From: Ustilaginoidea virens
Lineage: Eukaryota > Ascomycota > Sordariomycetes > Hypocreales > Clavicipitaceae
DNA length: 64,000 nucleotides
NCBI RefSeq assembly: GCF_000687475.1
Contig: NC_057322.1
Location: forward strand, 2,348,560-2,412,559
Direction: 5' to 3'
How positions within the stretch are numbered: position 1 is the first letter of the stretch; each line of letters begins with the position of its first letter. The translations under genes were made by a program, and so were the position numbers. Below the pieces are notes generated by a model that worked only from the letters and a program-made list of their open reading frames with translations, made no database searches and had not been told where the DNA came from. Below, one piece after another: positions 12,701 to 26,159 of this stretch.

Positions 12701-14553
12701 TTTACCTCCTAGAAAAGCTACATAAGTATTAGACTACAGCCGCCTAGGGGCTATAGCCCCTCCCCGGCGAAGATACAGAGGAGCCTACTATCGCCCCTAA
12801 GGTCCTAGCGGCGCTAGTGGCTAATGCTATTAGCGACGCCCTCCCTACGATATCGGCAGCGCGCGCCCTATAGGCCCAATATATCTATAGTAGTCTGCCT
12901 ACCCTTTGCCTCCTACTTAAGCGCTACCACAATAACCCTAAGCTAGCTATCCTCCTCCCTATAGATATCGCCGCTATATACTATAAGGCATACTCTATCT
13001 ACTTTGAAGATAGTTAACTGCCTGTCTTTAGCGATAGTAAAACGGCTATAGTATCTCTCCTTCGGCGGCTAGGCGGCGGGCCCTGCCCTAACCCTTCCTA
13101 TAATACTAAGGCCTAATATTTCTGCGATAAATATACGAACCTATTTTACTATACTATAGCCGAACTCGACCGCTACTATAATAATAGCTATAATGGCCGC
13201 GGTAGTAGCGATAGCGATAGCGATAGCGATAGCGATAGTCCTAGGGCCGAGATTGGGCTATACGGCATATACCTAAGGTGGCTATCTAAGCGCGGGGCCA
13301 ATAATAGGTAATCTTAGCTCGTTTATTATACCCTTTTCTACAACTAGGAGAAAAAGATATAGAGGATAAATGCATTCTATAGCCTCTTCTAGATGCTATA
13401 TGATGCCTACTATAGGAACGCTTACTTAGGCGCCCTCCCGTTCGATAATATTTTCTAAAAGTAGATTGGCAACTATATACTCGTTATATTTAACTCGGAC
13501 TGCTCTAAAGAGGTTGGTACCCTATAATGTATGCTAGAACCGGTAAGCTATAATAACCCGCTGGCGCAGCGTGCCGCCACCCCCCACGCCAGGCGGGCTA
13601 GTATTATCCCATCCTTCTTCCTTATCTAGCTCTAGGCCCCTATAGTATACACATATACCGACGGCTGCAGCCTTAAGTCCGGCCACGACGATAGGCAGCA
13701 ATAGTACTACCGCAATAACTACCAGCACTTTATAACACTTATGTGGCTACAGTAGTAGCATCGGGTACTGCCTATCCTATGCGCCGCCTAGCCCCGCGAT
13801 ATAAAGCGACCCACGATAATTCAAGCTATTACAGCGCTTACCCACTACGCGCAATGCCTATATAATATGCTTACTAATATCTAAGACCTAGACGGCATCA
13901 ATCTATAGCTTAGTATAGACACGCCGGCCCCCTTGCCCTATAGGCAGAGGTTCGACCGAGGATATAAGGCCTAATCCCTATACGCCGCCGGCAACTTTAA
14001 TGTAATATATAAGGTTCCATAAGCTACTATCGCTAAGTATAGCGAGGTCTATAATAGCTAGCCGGCTATATTTGTGCCCTATAGGGAGTTAGTATAGTCG
14101 ATTCGGCAGCACTTAGCTGCAGTAGCCTAGTTCTTTACCGTAAAGTATATTAGGTATATAATCGCCTTATATCGCCTAGCCGACGAATATGCTATAGAAG
14201 CGCTACTCTGCTACTCGTATACTTTATACCTTTGCCTATCTTCCGACCTTAGGCCCGAAGAAGGCGATAATAATATCTTTATAGACGGCCTATCGCGACC
14301 CGCTTTCTAGCCCGTATAGTACCCCCCTGCCGAGCTAGATGCCGCCGAGACCCTCGGGAATAGGTTTAATAAAAAGCATGGCTAAAGCGATGGCATTAGG
14401 GATATAATAGCTTTCTTAGAGCAGAAGGAGCCGCCATAGGAAGAAATCAGTATACTAATTAGGTTAGATAAATCGGAAGCTAAATTAACCGATAGGACTA
14501 TAAACGAAAGCAATGCCTAGTCTAATATATAATCAGGTGGCGAGGAGGGCTAA

Positions 14554-14901
14554 GAGCCCCCCTTAGGACCTATATATCCTAACTATATTCGATCCAAGGT
14601 ATAGATAGGGGGTCTAATAGGTAACTACTATTAACGCCTTAGGGGGCCATCCGAGGCCATAAGTAGGCAAACGTGGCACCAGACACTAGTGCGAAAAGGC
14701 CAGGTATCTATATATATGCTGTATTATGCGACGCGCCAGGTTATCTTCTGCGTCTACCGCCCTCTCGTCCGACCCTAGCTATAGACTATACTATTAGCTA
14801 GCCAGCCCTATCTATCTTTTTCTTCTATCCTCCCTAATAAGGCAGAAGTACGGCTGTCTTTTCCCCCTCTCCCCCCCCCTTTCCCCCCCTCGTGCCTTAC
14901 T
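14554..14901. promoter_or_regulatory. Spacer and C-rich leader of gene 5b (copy A)
   Basis: Begins with a palindrome copy at about 14569 just after the giant gene's stop. It ends in a C/T-rich run (14860-14890) right before ATG 14902. It is short enough that the two genes may share regulation, but no promoter element is clear. Confidence 0.4.
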
Positions 14902-16329
14902 ATGCCCCGCCCTAAGAGGAGCCGCTAAAATAGCAGCCCGGAACCTATAGATCCTCCTTTAGAACGCAAATATAAATATAAACGCGAATGCGAACGCCTG
15001 ACTAGGCTGCCTTACCCTGCCCTACGCTATACTACCACATCAGCCTACTTATTACCCGCTAACTCCCCCCCTAATACCGCCCCCGACGACGCAACCCTTA
15101 CCCCCTTTAAGGCTATAATATAAAGCCAACCGACCGCTATAGAGGCAGACAGCTAGCTAGAAGCCTAAGATGCATATACTCCGGCGAGCCTGCCGGACCC
15201 GGCTAAAGACTATACGCAAATACTAGGCCTAGTGCGGCAGCTCTTGGAAGCCACCCGCGCTATCAAAAGGTAGTTTATCTACCATAGCCGCGATAAAGAG
15301 CTAATAGCCGCGCTAATACTAGACTTAACCTATAACCACCTAAGCAGCCTTGCGTATACTATACGCCGGTTAGGGGCGCCGATTAGTACTACCAATGCCT
15401 TTTTGCTATTTATCAGCCTCGTATAGCTCCAGCAGGGGGGTAAATATATACAAAAAGACACCCGTCCGGATAGGCAGACCCTAATATAAGCTAACCTACT
15501 GCTCGCTATACTATACTATAGGCTGGGTCCTAACCCTAACCCTACCTTACTTAACTAACTAGACGCGGCCTTTCCGTAGCATTTTATCAACCCATAAGAC
15601 CCAAACCTAATACAATTTTAGCAATTAATACTACTTATATATATATCTCGCCTCTTTAAGCTACTCCCCCTTTAGCCCAGCTAGGATAAAGCAAGTATAG
15701 CAGAGGCCATCGCCATTATATTCTACTGCCGCTATATAGACCGTACTAACTAATATCGACTCTTCACTTATAGGCCCTTTAAGACCCTTACCGGCTTATA
15801 CGAGTAAAAGGCGACCGAAAAGGTAGAGATACTTAAAATAGCCGACTAGATCTATAAGGTAAAAGTAGCCCTCTAGAGCCTAAGAGACGCAAGCCTATAC
15901 CACCTATAAAAAACCTACTCCTAGCAGGCTATATTCGACATACTTACCCATTTATATTTTAACGCTATCTACTATAAGCCCTATAAGTCGAAACCTAAAG
16001 GTATAGGCACCTTAAAGTAAGACTAAAACGACGGCTTCTATACCGATAGTATCGCTATTATACCGCCCCCCTACTAGGCACTAATATATAGGTATTTCCT
16101 CTTTTATTGCTAGCCGCTACCCTCTCTACTAATAGCATCGCGGCTTCCGGCCCCTCCCCTGCTTTCTTATATAAGGATACCCTACTTATATAGGGGTAAG
16201 GACTATAATAGCTAATTTACTATTTCCCCCCGCTAGGAACGCCCGTCGACCCTATTATAGGTAGTAGCGACCCTCCTACTAGCGGAGGCAAATAGCCTAC
16301 CGAGGGCCCTTCGGACCTATAAGTCCTAA
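14902..16329 (+). pseudogene. Unidentified gene 5b, 475 codons (copy A)
   Basis: ATG 14902 to TAA 16327-16329 is exactly 475 codons plus stop, the same as copy B. The N-terminus is basic and Arg/Lys/Glu-rich (MPRPKRSR, then ERKYKRECE), so nuclear targeting or nucleic-acid binding is possible. The body is helical and hydrophobic. Stops are TAG/TAA only. The last codons run into a palindrome copy at about 16313, so the authentic stop may lie slightly earlier. No family is recognised. Confidence 0.68.
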
Positions 16330-17559
16330 CCCTATATAATAGGAGCACTAAGCCTAATAATAGAAAGGAGGGAAAAAGGTAAGCTAGGGAGGATAAAGTA
16401 TTAGGTAGTAAAGTATAGCGCTAGACTCTAGTTATATAAGGTAGGTAGTAAGATAAAGGCCACTTATATTTATACGCAGTACGTATATAGCTACGGCTAT
16501 AACCTTGCGCTTATCGTATGGGGGGGGCAGCCCGGCTCGCAATAAAGGCCGCTAGGACCTATAGGTCCCAACCGGCCTATAGAAACCCTATATATGCCTA
16601 CCTTCCTAATAGAAGGTGGAAGGTGACTATCAAGTAATAGTCACATATATTATCATATATATAACATGTAAAACCCCCCCCCCCACTAGGCTAAAACAGC
16701 ACAAACACATCACGACGCGAAAAGTAGGTCGAGCCAGGCTATACCTTAGCATGTCTTCCCATAGGAGAGTAGGCTTATACGGAGCATTTGCCACCTACCT
16801 ACCCTATTGCGAGTTAATACCCAGCATATCGAGGCGAACTATTAAACCCTCTCTTACCTTTACCCCTAGGGGACCTGGCAATAAGGCGCTAGATAATATA
16901 GATGCAGCGACGCACAGTAGAGACTACGCTAGGCTAGGCCTATAACGCGGAGAGCCAGAGGCTATACATCTGGTACAATAGGTCCTAGCCAGCCAGTAGG
17001 GTAGAAAAAAGGTATTATAGCACAGGTAGGTAAGCGCGGGTTCCACTCACTAATACCGTCACCCGCCGCCTATACCACCACTAATACTACTCAAATAGGT
17101 AACATCTATTATAACTATATACCTAATAGCTCTTAGAAGGAGAATAGGGACACACATATCACGCCATTAGGACCTATAAGTCCGAAAATCAATTATTATA
17201 TAAGTCCGTTCTGCCGCTCTATTGCCTTACCGCCTATAGGTCTATAAAACTTCTTCTCTTACGCTAACCTCTTCCTTTTCCTTTCTCTTCCTTATATCCT
17301 ATAAATCGACCTTTTTTAGGACCTATAGGTCTAAACCGCCCTTCCTAGATTACGCCCAGTCTTCTCGCACTATCTTAGAAGCACCTATCTATACTATAAT
17401 AGCCGACTAATCGATTTAGTCATCTCCTATATTTTTTAACTTACTAGTTTTTTTATATACTATTAATTTGCCGTATAAAACAAAAGAACAAAAAAGAGGT
17501 AAAACTCTATATAGAAGAAGAGGGCTTAAGTTTAGACCTATAGGTCTAAACCGCCCTTT
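16330..17559. other. Intergenic region rich in palindromes (copy A)
   Basis: Contains palindrome copies at about 16556, 17168, 17320 and 17533, the last just before the helicase ATG, plus TATATAA-like words. A 109-codon + frame (16616-16945) is open, and part of it stays open in copy B (53765-53986). Minus-strand frames there are open too, so coding is possible but unproven. Confidence 0.45.
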
Positions 17560-18502
17560 ATGCGACCAACCTACTAACTAGCGAGCTAGACAGACTATAA
17601 TAAGATAGTGCGTAAAACCCGCTAAAGCACTAAAAGGACTATAATTTAACTCATAAGACGCGCTCAAAAGTCGCTAAGCTAATAGGACTAGCAGCAGCCT
17701 CTAAGGCAGTATATCGCATAAACGCCACTAAGCAGGCAGATCGATACATATACTACGCCAGTTTCGGAGGCAGATAACTACGATAGTGCGCTATCCCAAC
17801 GCATATAGCTCCTAGCTTAAGCAATAAAAGAGATAGAAGTGCTAAATAATCAGGAAACTCCTAGTAATAGGCCATCGTATGCTATTAACACACCATAATA
17901 CGAAGGTAATATATTTAATAATAGCTTGCAACCCAATACGCTAACCCCTCGACCTCGAATAAGGCGCGGAGTTCTTAAGCTATTAGCCGCAATACTAGAG
18001 TAGGAAGACGAAGCGTAGGAAAAAGACTAGGAAGAAGACCTATTAGAAAGGACCCCTATACAGTAAGTGCCAATACGCAGAGGTAAAAAAGGAAAAAAGC
18101 AATAAAACGATAGAGTAGAATATTCCCCTACGGCAGTAGACGACGAGGTAAATTAGCGCGATATATACTAACTTACGACCACTTTTATTAGCAATATATG
18201 GGCTCCTATTTCTATAATCATTATGAATAAACCTAAAGAGAAGGAGGGCAAGGCCAAAAAGCTTAAATAACTCCTAGCAGCTTATTTTAAGCAGTTTATA
18301 GAGTATAATATAGCGCCCTTCCTACCGCCGGCAGACCAAAAAGAGTGGTATCGGAGGGAGAGTATATAGCAGGCGTTTAAGTACGCAAAAGGCCCGTATT
18401 TTCTAGAGAATAAGCCTAGTTCACAAATGAGAAATTGTGATATTATATAGTATAACCATTTTAAGACGACGCTTGACCTTAAGTTATTTGCGGATAAGAT
18501 TA

Positions 18503-18607
18503 GTATATAATAACCCTGGCTAGGACCTGCAGGTCCTACCCGCCTTCCTAGGGTTGCCCCCCCCCCCCCCCCCTCCCTAAACTACTAACTAATGCCTATA
18601 TCCCTAG
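18503..18607 (+). other. Helicase intron 1 with palindrome and C17 run (copy A)
   Basis: Donor GTATAT (GTACGT in copy B), branch-like ACTAAC and acceptor CCCTAG. It contains GGACCTGCAGGTCC (unmutated centre) and a C run of about 17. Confidence 0.7.
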
Positions 18608-20583
18608 TTCCGCGCATTATATAACCATTAATATAGCTGGCTGGGTCCGGCCTAGACTATACGGAGCTTATTAAACTGATGTTAGAGGCGCAAAAGGCAT
18701 AGTGTGCTTCTAGTGGCTAAGAGGGACCTTTAGATAAAATAGTAAGGAAGCTATTTATATCGATACATCGAATTAAGGATATAAAGGGCAAGGCTGCTAA
18801 TAATAAACTTTTTAAGGCACCTAATGCTATGGTTCGCCGCCTAGAAAACGCAGGGATGCGCCGGCTAATAGAGGCCATTATAAAAGACCTAAGAGCGCTA
18901 CTTTTCCTACCGATTACCGACGAGCTAGCAATTAGGCGCGATCTACCGTCGCTAGTATTCGACTTCAACCTAACGGTAATAGGATACGCAATACAGCTTC
19001 TTAAGTTTGCCCCTACTAATATTAAGGAGTGGATGAAGGCTGGTCGCGTTTTAGGTGGGGAGGGCGATACTCTCTACTAATACTACTATCTAACACCCGT
19101 ACCTACCGTCAGAGTGGGAGAACTTAATATCCCTATTTAAAAGGAACCCCTATTTATAGGTATATACTTAATAGAAGATATCGTATAAGCTCTTACGATT
19201 ATTAGATATATTAATACATAGCGAAAGTCGATAAGTAGCCGAAAGGTGCATTAGATTAAGCACTATAAGGCTACTGCACTAGTACCACCTATAAAATTCC
19301 CTGGCTATTACAACCTTAATAATAAGCCTATAACAAGCAGTAAAGATAGGGAAGAGTAAGAGCCTTTTCTTAATAGAAATGCTTCTTTAAGCCTTATTTA
19401 TCAGTCTATAGTTTTAACGCTAGGCGAGAAGTAGGATAAGATAGCTAAGCATCCAATAGGCGATAATAATAATGATAACGACGATAATAATAATAACGAA
19501 AATAATAATGAGGATAATAATAATAATAATGATATTAGTAAAGATGATGGAAATAATACTAATAGTAGCGATAGGCCCGACGAGAGGCCAAAAGGTACTA
19601 CCGGCGATTTCGACCCCCTTAGTGCACTTTTCTCCAGTTCTTCTACTCTAACTGATTATCTTATGAGGGCGAATAGAAAAGGCCTCCCTAAGGCCTATAA
19701 CGGTCTAATAGAGGCCGAGTGGGTGTCTATACTCTGCATGCTATAGCATAAGGCCGTGGACCTTAGCATTATTATCGCGTAGCGTATATCTACAATATAG
19801 CGAGAGAGGCGGAGCTTTACCGCGGTCCTTTATAGTAAGCACCTTAAGTCTTATATACGGGAGGTTTCTATATATCCACATTATATTATAGTAATGCGCA
19901 AATCGTAGGCCCACGCTACTAAGGCCGGCAAGGCCCTAGATAAGATAAATAGTAGACTATAGGCCCTTCAATTATAAGGCGCATTAGCAGACGAGCTCTA
20001 GGCGCAACGTAATTTATAAGGATAAGCATTTACCTAAAATTTTTCGGTCGACGAAATATACCGCACGTTATTCCTCCTAGATGCGCATATCTAGTCGTTC
20101 CAGCCACCAGAAATAATAGATTTTAAAAGATTGCGTCGATAGATAGCCCTCACTATTGATCACAGACTATACGATATAGTCGGCATAGAGCCATTATTGC
20201 TATACTAGGTGGCAGACCTCGGCCGCATTATTAAAAAGTTGAAGAGGGGGGTTTCTATTGGCCTTAATCTCGATATAGGGCTAGGGAAGACAAAAATCGC
20301 GCTAGCCACTATTAAAGTAATAGCTCGCCGGACCAAGTCATATAATAAGTCTATTAAGTCTAGCAATAAGCCGCAACCGCATGCACCTATACTATTTATC
20401 CTCCCAGTCAATATCCTAAAGCAGACTATTAAGGAAGCAAGTGCCTATAACCCGGGCTTCTGCCTTATTATCTTCTACGGTTCTGACAAAAAAAGCATTA
20501 GCAATATTAGCGCAGAGCTATTGGAGGCAGGGCGGTTTCACAAAGTGATAAAGCAGCTTATAGATGCCATTTATCTCCCCCAG

Positions 20584-20970
20584 GTAAGCAGATGCTACTA
20601 TCGGCTCTAGCACGCTATAGCGCTACTCTAGAGGGCGTGGGACCTATAAGTCCGAACCTGGCTAGGGAGCTCGGGACCTATAGGTCCTAACTAGTCCTAT
20701 AGAAAGAGGAAGCAGCTATTGGCGCTGCCGGGCTATAGCGCCACTCTAGAGGATGTGGGACTTATAGGTCCCAACCTAGCTAAAGAGCTCGGGACCTATA
20801 GGTCCTAACTAGTCCTATAGAAAGAGGAAGCAGCTATTAGCGCTACCGGGCTATAGCGCCACTCTAGAGGACGTAGGACTTATAGGTCCTAACCTAGCTA
20901 GGAAGCTCGGGACCTATAGGTCTTAACCAGTCCTATAGAAATATATTAATATTGCTAATATATAAGCCAG
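20584..20970 (+). repeat. Helicase intron 2: 119-bp tandem repeat with palindromes (copy A)
   Basis: Donor GTAAGC, branch-like GCTAAT and acceptor GCCAG. Inside, the block CTCTAGAGG recurs at 20625, 20744 and 20863 (119 bp apart). Each unit holds two GGACCT-type palindromes, making the intron 387 bp. Confidence 0.85.
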
Positions 20971-22768
20971 ATAAGTAGGATAATAATTTTTACTTTATAC
21001 GATATATAGCGGGTCTAGATAGTTAGAATAACCTAAACGAGGTTTATATTTATTAAGAAAGATATAGATATTGAAGACGACCGAAAGATACTAAAGGCAG
21101 ATAATAATAATAATTTAGATAGTAAGCTTCTAGATCGTAAGGAGAATGAAGAGGATAAAAATAAAAAGGAGGAGGAGTAAGAGGAGGATAAAGAGGAAGA
21201 TAATATAGAAGACCGGGCATATATAAGCACCCCCCATGCCCCCTATACCCCCTATAAATATAAGTATTATAGCGATAATGCATTTGCATTAATACCAAAA
21301 AAATAGCACTATGGCATTCGCCGCACTTTAATAGAGAACGAGCTATAGTAGAGGATATAAGATATTAGCAAAGAGATAAAGAAGAAGAAGAAGAAGGATG
21401 TAAGCTAGAAGTATACTACCTATTACGTGAAGATAGAACTCGGCCACTATAAGATTCATGCTATTAGTAAGGAAAGTAGTAAAGACCTAAACGGCAACCT
21501 AATTAATTACAAGTAGTAGGATGAGAGTTCCGCTTTATACTCGTTTAAGCTTCTTATACTTAATAAAGCGTATATTGCCTATAACTTTTAGAAGAATTAT
21601 AATCGCTATCTCAGTCTTATTAAGCGTAAGTATAGCGTCTAGATTACTAGTATATTAATTATATCCGGCAATAGGGATATTATTAGATTCGTATGCTTTC
21701 TCTTCGAGTATATACCTATCAATAGAGTATAGCTCGCCGACTTTCTCCTTACCGCTATCGACCGCTAGAGCCTTACCGCGCTTTAGAGCAGTAAGTACAA
21801 TCCCTACTCCGGGCGATTGCCCGGCAATATCAACACTAGGGATAGGATTACAGCTAAAGAGAAAGGCCGCATTATTAGTATTCTATATAACGATTTCGCG
21901 CTTAATAATAATATTAAGACGGTACTATGGCAGTACTACGATAATAGCATACATCTATGGCAGGTCTGCCTGCACCTTATACTGGCTATAGGAAGGATAA
22001 TTAGGTGGGAGTTTACATTTAGTGATAGTGTGATATCTGCACTAAAAAACAATTTTTGCATATTTTGCTTGGCAAGGGCTATTATCAATAGCCCCGATAG
22101 ACACAGCATTACATTTCCTAGAATCGACCTCCCGCTACAAACGGTATACTATAAAGAAGTGAATTACGGCATTTTGCATAAAAAGTTGGTTAAGACGCAT
22201 AATAAGGAGTCGGCCTTATCGTCCTTTACCCCCCTATCCTAGGGCATAGATAATATTATTACGACGGCTATAGCTAGTAATAGGCTATAGGCAATCGGTA
22301 ATATCGAGAAACCGCCTAATAGGAACTTTAGCTCGCAGCGCGCTAGTAATATAATTGCTTTCGATGCTAAATTTAAAAGAGTTTTAGAATATAATCTATA
22401 TAAGAAGATAATAAAGCATAAAGAGGCCGTCGCCCGGGTATTATACGAGATTTCCTATAAAGGCATTAAACTTACTAACGCTAAGATCGAGCGGATTTAG
22501 AAAGAGACTAATAAAGGTAGGGTTATTACTTTTAGCACTAATAGCTATCGGGACCTTATGAGGTCTAACCTCTACTATAGTCTTAGCACCTTCTTCTTAA
22601 TGACGAACCTGGAGCCGGGATAGTACGGACTATCTATATCGTCAGACTGGCTGTAGTATCTAGCGTATGGCAGCCCGGTTATCAACCGCATGATCCAGCT
22701 TATCTACCTCTATATCATCTAGGGCAAAGAGAGGCTACTAATATTCTATAATTTACTGGTTCTGCAAA

Positions 22769-22865
22769 TATAAGCTCTAAGCCAGCTACAGCCCCTTAAG
22801 ACCTATAGGTCCGAAAAGGTCCTTACTTCGGACCTATAGGTCTAAACCGGTAACTATAACTGACC
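22769..22865 (+). other. Possible helicase intron 3 with two palindromes (copy A)
   Basis: Interrupts the start of the C-terminal helicase lobe after LIFYNLLVLQ. It holds two palindromes (about 22798 and 22824), a branch-like CTGAC and acceptor CCTAG. Its length keeps the frame, so it could instead be a coding insertion. The donor is not a clean GT. Confidence 0.45.
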
Positions 22866-24489
22866 AACTATATAACTACCTAGGTACCTCTACGGCACTA
22901 TCCTACTTTGTGGGGTTTAGGCCTTTATAGCGCGCAGCACTAATAAGGGCTCTAAAAAGCAAATAGTATTAGACGCCTTCCTCAACCCGAAGATAGGCCT
23001 ATGCATTTTCGTTGCCAATATATCGATTATAGGCACCGGCGTTAATCTGCAGCGATAATACTATAAAGGCATCTTTATTAATTTCTACTTGAACGTATAG
23101 ATCATCTAGCAGGCGTAAGCCAGGCTATATCGAATAGGATAGCTTTAGTATATTGTTTAGTATATTATTAAGGTCGTAGACTCGTACTAAGACTATATAG
23201 AGCACGGCATACTTAAACGATAGACTATACAGCTCTAGGCCGATATGAAAGTACCGTCTTAGGCAGATGGTATTATTAAGGAAACCTTGGTATATAAACT
23301 GTAGAGGTAGTATTTCGGTTATTCTTTTAATAGAATAGCATGGTAGATTATTAAGGATACCTCGCAGAAGGAGTTTAAGCCGAATGCCGAGTCTATACGC
23401 AAGTTAGGTTATATACTTTCGTGCCTTACGAAGCTTATCTATACTATCCCTCCTGAGGATACTAAAAAGACGATATTTTTTAATAATAATATGCATAATA
23501 TTTTAACATCTATATATGCCGTCTGTCGGTTAAATACATACGATATACCTACCGTCCGAAGGTGGTATATAATATCTGCAGAGGAGATGTCGCCTATTGT
23601 GTGGGAGGAGGCAAAGAAAGCCTAGTATGCGGCTAAATCTCGCAGTAAGAGTGAAGAATAAACGCAAATCCTATATAGGTTACGTAAGTATAATAAGGAA
23701 CTATCGGCGGGGCGGGTAGATAAGGTAGAGAGTGAGTATCGAGATATACCGATTAATAACAGGGAAGGAGAGGATAGGGACCCAGACAAGCAATTAGCAG
23801 CTTATTATTTTTTCTTTTACTACATTTTGCTTTATACTAGATAGTTATTGTATATAGGTAAGTCTAAATAGATAGAGATAAATTCATATGTATACTATAT
23901 AAAGATTCCCTCTAAATATATAGTTAAGTTAACTAAATGAAAGTAAGCTTATATATATATACTACTGTAGCTGGTATACTTAGGCAGCCCTAATTATACT
24001 GGTGTCTAGTACCTCTATACTAATATATATAGGAAACCCGAGGACTAGGGGAAAAACCTATATACGGTCGTATGGCTATTAGTGCCCTATAAGGGGTATA
24101 ATGTAATATAAAGGAGGCTTAATTAAGCTAAGCTAGGATATATAATGGTGGAGTGCCTATATAGGTAAGGTTATATAATATGCCCCTATTAGTCCGTAAG
24201 GGCTTAGTATTATTATGTGGAAATTTATTACCCTACTGCTGATATCGTTAGGCTGCTAGGCTAGGAGTATATGGGTAGTAACGCAGATGCCGTAAGGATA
24301 AGGCTTATTGCCCTAATTTATTTAATTGTTAGGGCTCGGAAGTGCGGTTATTGTTTTGGTGGGGCTTTAGGGCAGTCGCGGTACTGTGGTTGGGCGCGTA
24401 TGTATTATTATTTCCGAAAAGGGTAGGTTAAAGCCGACTGTATGATGCTATATATGTATATAAATCGGGGTGCCTTTTGTAGGGTATAA

Positions 24490-24649
24490 AAACTTCTTCT
24501 TTTTCCTATCTGCCTTTATTTTCCTTTCCTTCTTCTCTTCTTCCTTTAAGTTAACCTTTCTTTTTCTCTTATAAAATCGTATAATAGTTCTTTAACCTAG
24601 TGTGCTGCCGCTTATGTCTTATCTTTTGATTTACCTTTTTCTTATTGCG
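24490..24649 (+). promoter_or_regulatory. C/T-rich leader of gene 6 (copy A)
   Basis: Pyrimidine-rich stretch (about 24490-24570) between the helicase stop and the gene 6 start. Short spacing suggests tightly packed tandem genes. Confidence 0.45.
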
Positions 24650-26107
24650 ATACCTTATGTGCTGCCAACTATACTTAAGTTAGGTCTAGGGGCTGCGCGC
24701 TCTTAGCCGTATTGCGGTTATATATAGTGCGGTGACCCTATGGTGCAGTATTGTGATCAATAAGGTAAGGTGCTTTTAATTAGTATTGTAGTAGTATGCT
24801 GACCTCGATAGGTCTTAGCGGAATGTATTTTAATTATGCCTCGCTATATCGTCTTTACGTGCCGGTAGGTATCCTATCTATTATAATGCGTTTTCCTATT
24901 AATATTTTATTAGCTGGAGCGAACCCTTTGGAACCGTAAGGCTATCGAGCGGTATATGGCTTTATAGACGGCTTTTATATCTAGGGAAGAAGTAAGTAGT
25001 TTAGTTCTGTTTTATTAGCTTTACTGACTTTAATAGGTCGGTCTAGAAGAGTGGTCAGACGCCTAGGAGGCGGCTTACCGCGCTATAAAGCTAACGGATT
25101 CTCCTATGCGTCTTACTACTACTGCTATCTTATTGGGGTCTTTTGCCTCTATTCTATTAGCACCTATCCCTTTTAACCGCGAGTTTTTAGATCTCTTTAG
25201 GCGCGGTATTATAGCTCTTGAGGGCATTTAGGCCTGGTTAGATAGCGCTTTTTCTATTAGCCTGTCTCTCTCTACTGCGGTAGAGATTATTAACCTTTAG
25301 AATACTACTAACCCCTCGCCTTCCCCTATAAGTCAAAAGAGGGCAAAAGTCGCGAAAATTTTATCTAATATATATACCGTAAGGGATAGTAAAAAGCCGG
25401 AAAAGGCTACTGTAGATGCTGGTATATAGACTTATAGTACCTAGACTTCTTTTAGGCAGAAGAGGGGCTCTAGTATTAGTCCTACTATAACTCCTCTCTC
25501 GAAGAAGAAGAATATTATAACCCTATCTCGACGTTTAAAACCATAGGGAGGCCGCTCTGCCGCTACTACTCCAGGAACACCCCAAGCTATCCAGAATAAT
25601 AAGCTTGTATATTTTCTTTAGAAAACAATAAAGTTTTAGGAATTAAAGTATAAAACCTTAAGAATTAGAGATGGTATAGGGATTAATAGGTAAACTAGTG
25701 ATAACTAGATGGCTAATAAATATGCATTTTTTAATATTTATATAATATTGGAATCGTAATTGCCCTTTTAGTTAGGTATTGCGACTAATATGCCGTTGCA
25801 TATGCTATGCATATAATATATTTGCCGCCGTATATATAGTAGACCTGCTTTTCCTTACGCCTTAATTAGGCGTATAGGCGGCCTATAGAGCCGTATTACT
25901 ACCTATAATTACAGTATATACATAAAAGACTATATTATCAGGGAAAGCAGAGCTTTACCTAAGATTTGCGAAAAAATCGGAAGGTAAGGCAGGAAAGGTA
26001 TAGCTCTTTCCCGCTTTCCCTCTTTAAAATATAATAAAGCCATCCTATAGAGATATTTTTTTAAATTATCTGGGGATTAAACGAAAAAAGCGGGTAAAGT
26101 ACTATAA
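24650..26107 (+). pseudogene. Unidentified four-exon gene 6 (copy A, start lost)
   Basis: Counterpart of the gene at 61577, with identical overall length (1,458 bp) and intron layout. ATG has become ATA. The last exon reads PEKATVDAG, SFRQKRGSSISPTITPLSKKKN and so on to TAA 26105-26107. It is followed by the purine minisatellite. Confidence 0.65.
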
Positions 26108-26159
26108 TATTCTACTTCTACTAGCCTTAGTATTAAAGAATATATATTTACAAAAAAAG

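Larger units (their letters stand above)
7984..14553 (+). pseudogene. Giant repeat-containing protein gene 5 (copy A, 2,189 codons)
   Basis: Counterpart of the gene at 44132. The start codon is ATA here (ATG TCA has become ATA TTA). The frame from 7984 to TAA 14551-14553 is an exact multiple of three, with no net frameshift despite dozens of TAG/TAA codons. It lacks seven of the eleven 32-residue repeats and 72 codons of the Asp-rich array. The remaining C-terminal part of about 1,590 residues is collinear with B. Loss of the start together with pervasive stops means it cannot make the protein. Confidence 0.85.
17560..24489 (+). pseudogene. SNF2-family helicase-like ATPase gene (copy A)
   Basis: Start ATG 17560. 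Exons: 17560-18502, 18608-20583 and 20971-24489 (phases agree), with about 2,145 codons. Walker A reads DIGLGKTKIAL (about 20270-20302), preceded by VADLGRIIKKLKRG. Motif Ia is ILFILPVNILKQT. Motif II is mutated to ILNKAY in place of a DEAH-type ILDEAH. The C-terminal helicase lobe reads SIIGTGVNLQ and ARLYRIG with a TAG for the final Gln, matching the SNF2 motif VI Q-x-x-R-x-x-R-x-G-Q. SNF2 ATPases move along DNA to remodel chromatin or protein-DNA complexes. The copy is dead by many stops, but at 23791 it keeps CAA where copy B has a stop, proving the frame continues. Confidence 0.88.

Noticed and set aside
13640..13700. RNase H-like TYTDGC motif in the giant protein
   Set aside because: No other RNase H or reverse transcriptase motifs are near it, and copy B reads AYTDGY. 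Likely coincidence.
21033..21298. Ser-rich and Tyr-rich minus-strand frames
   Set aside because: They lie opposite the Lys/Glu-rich linker of the helicase, which is in frame on the + strand.
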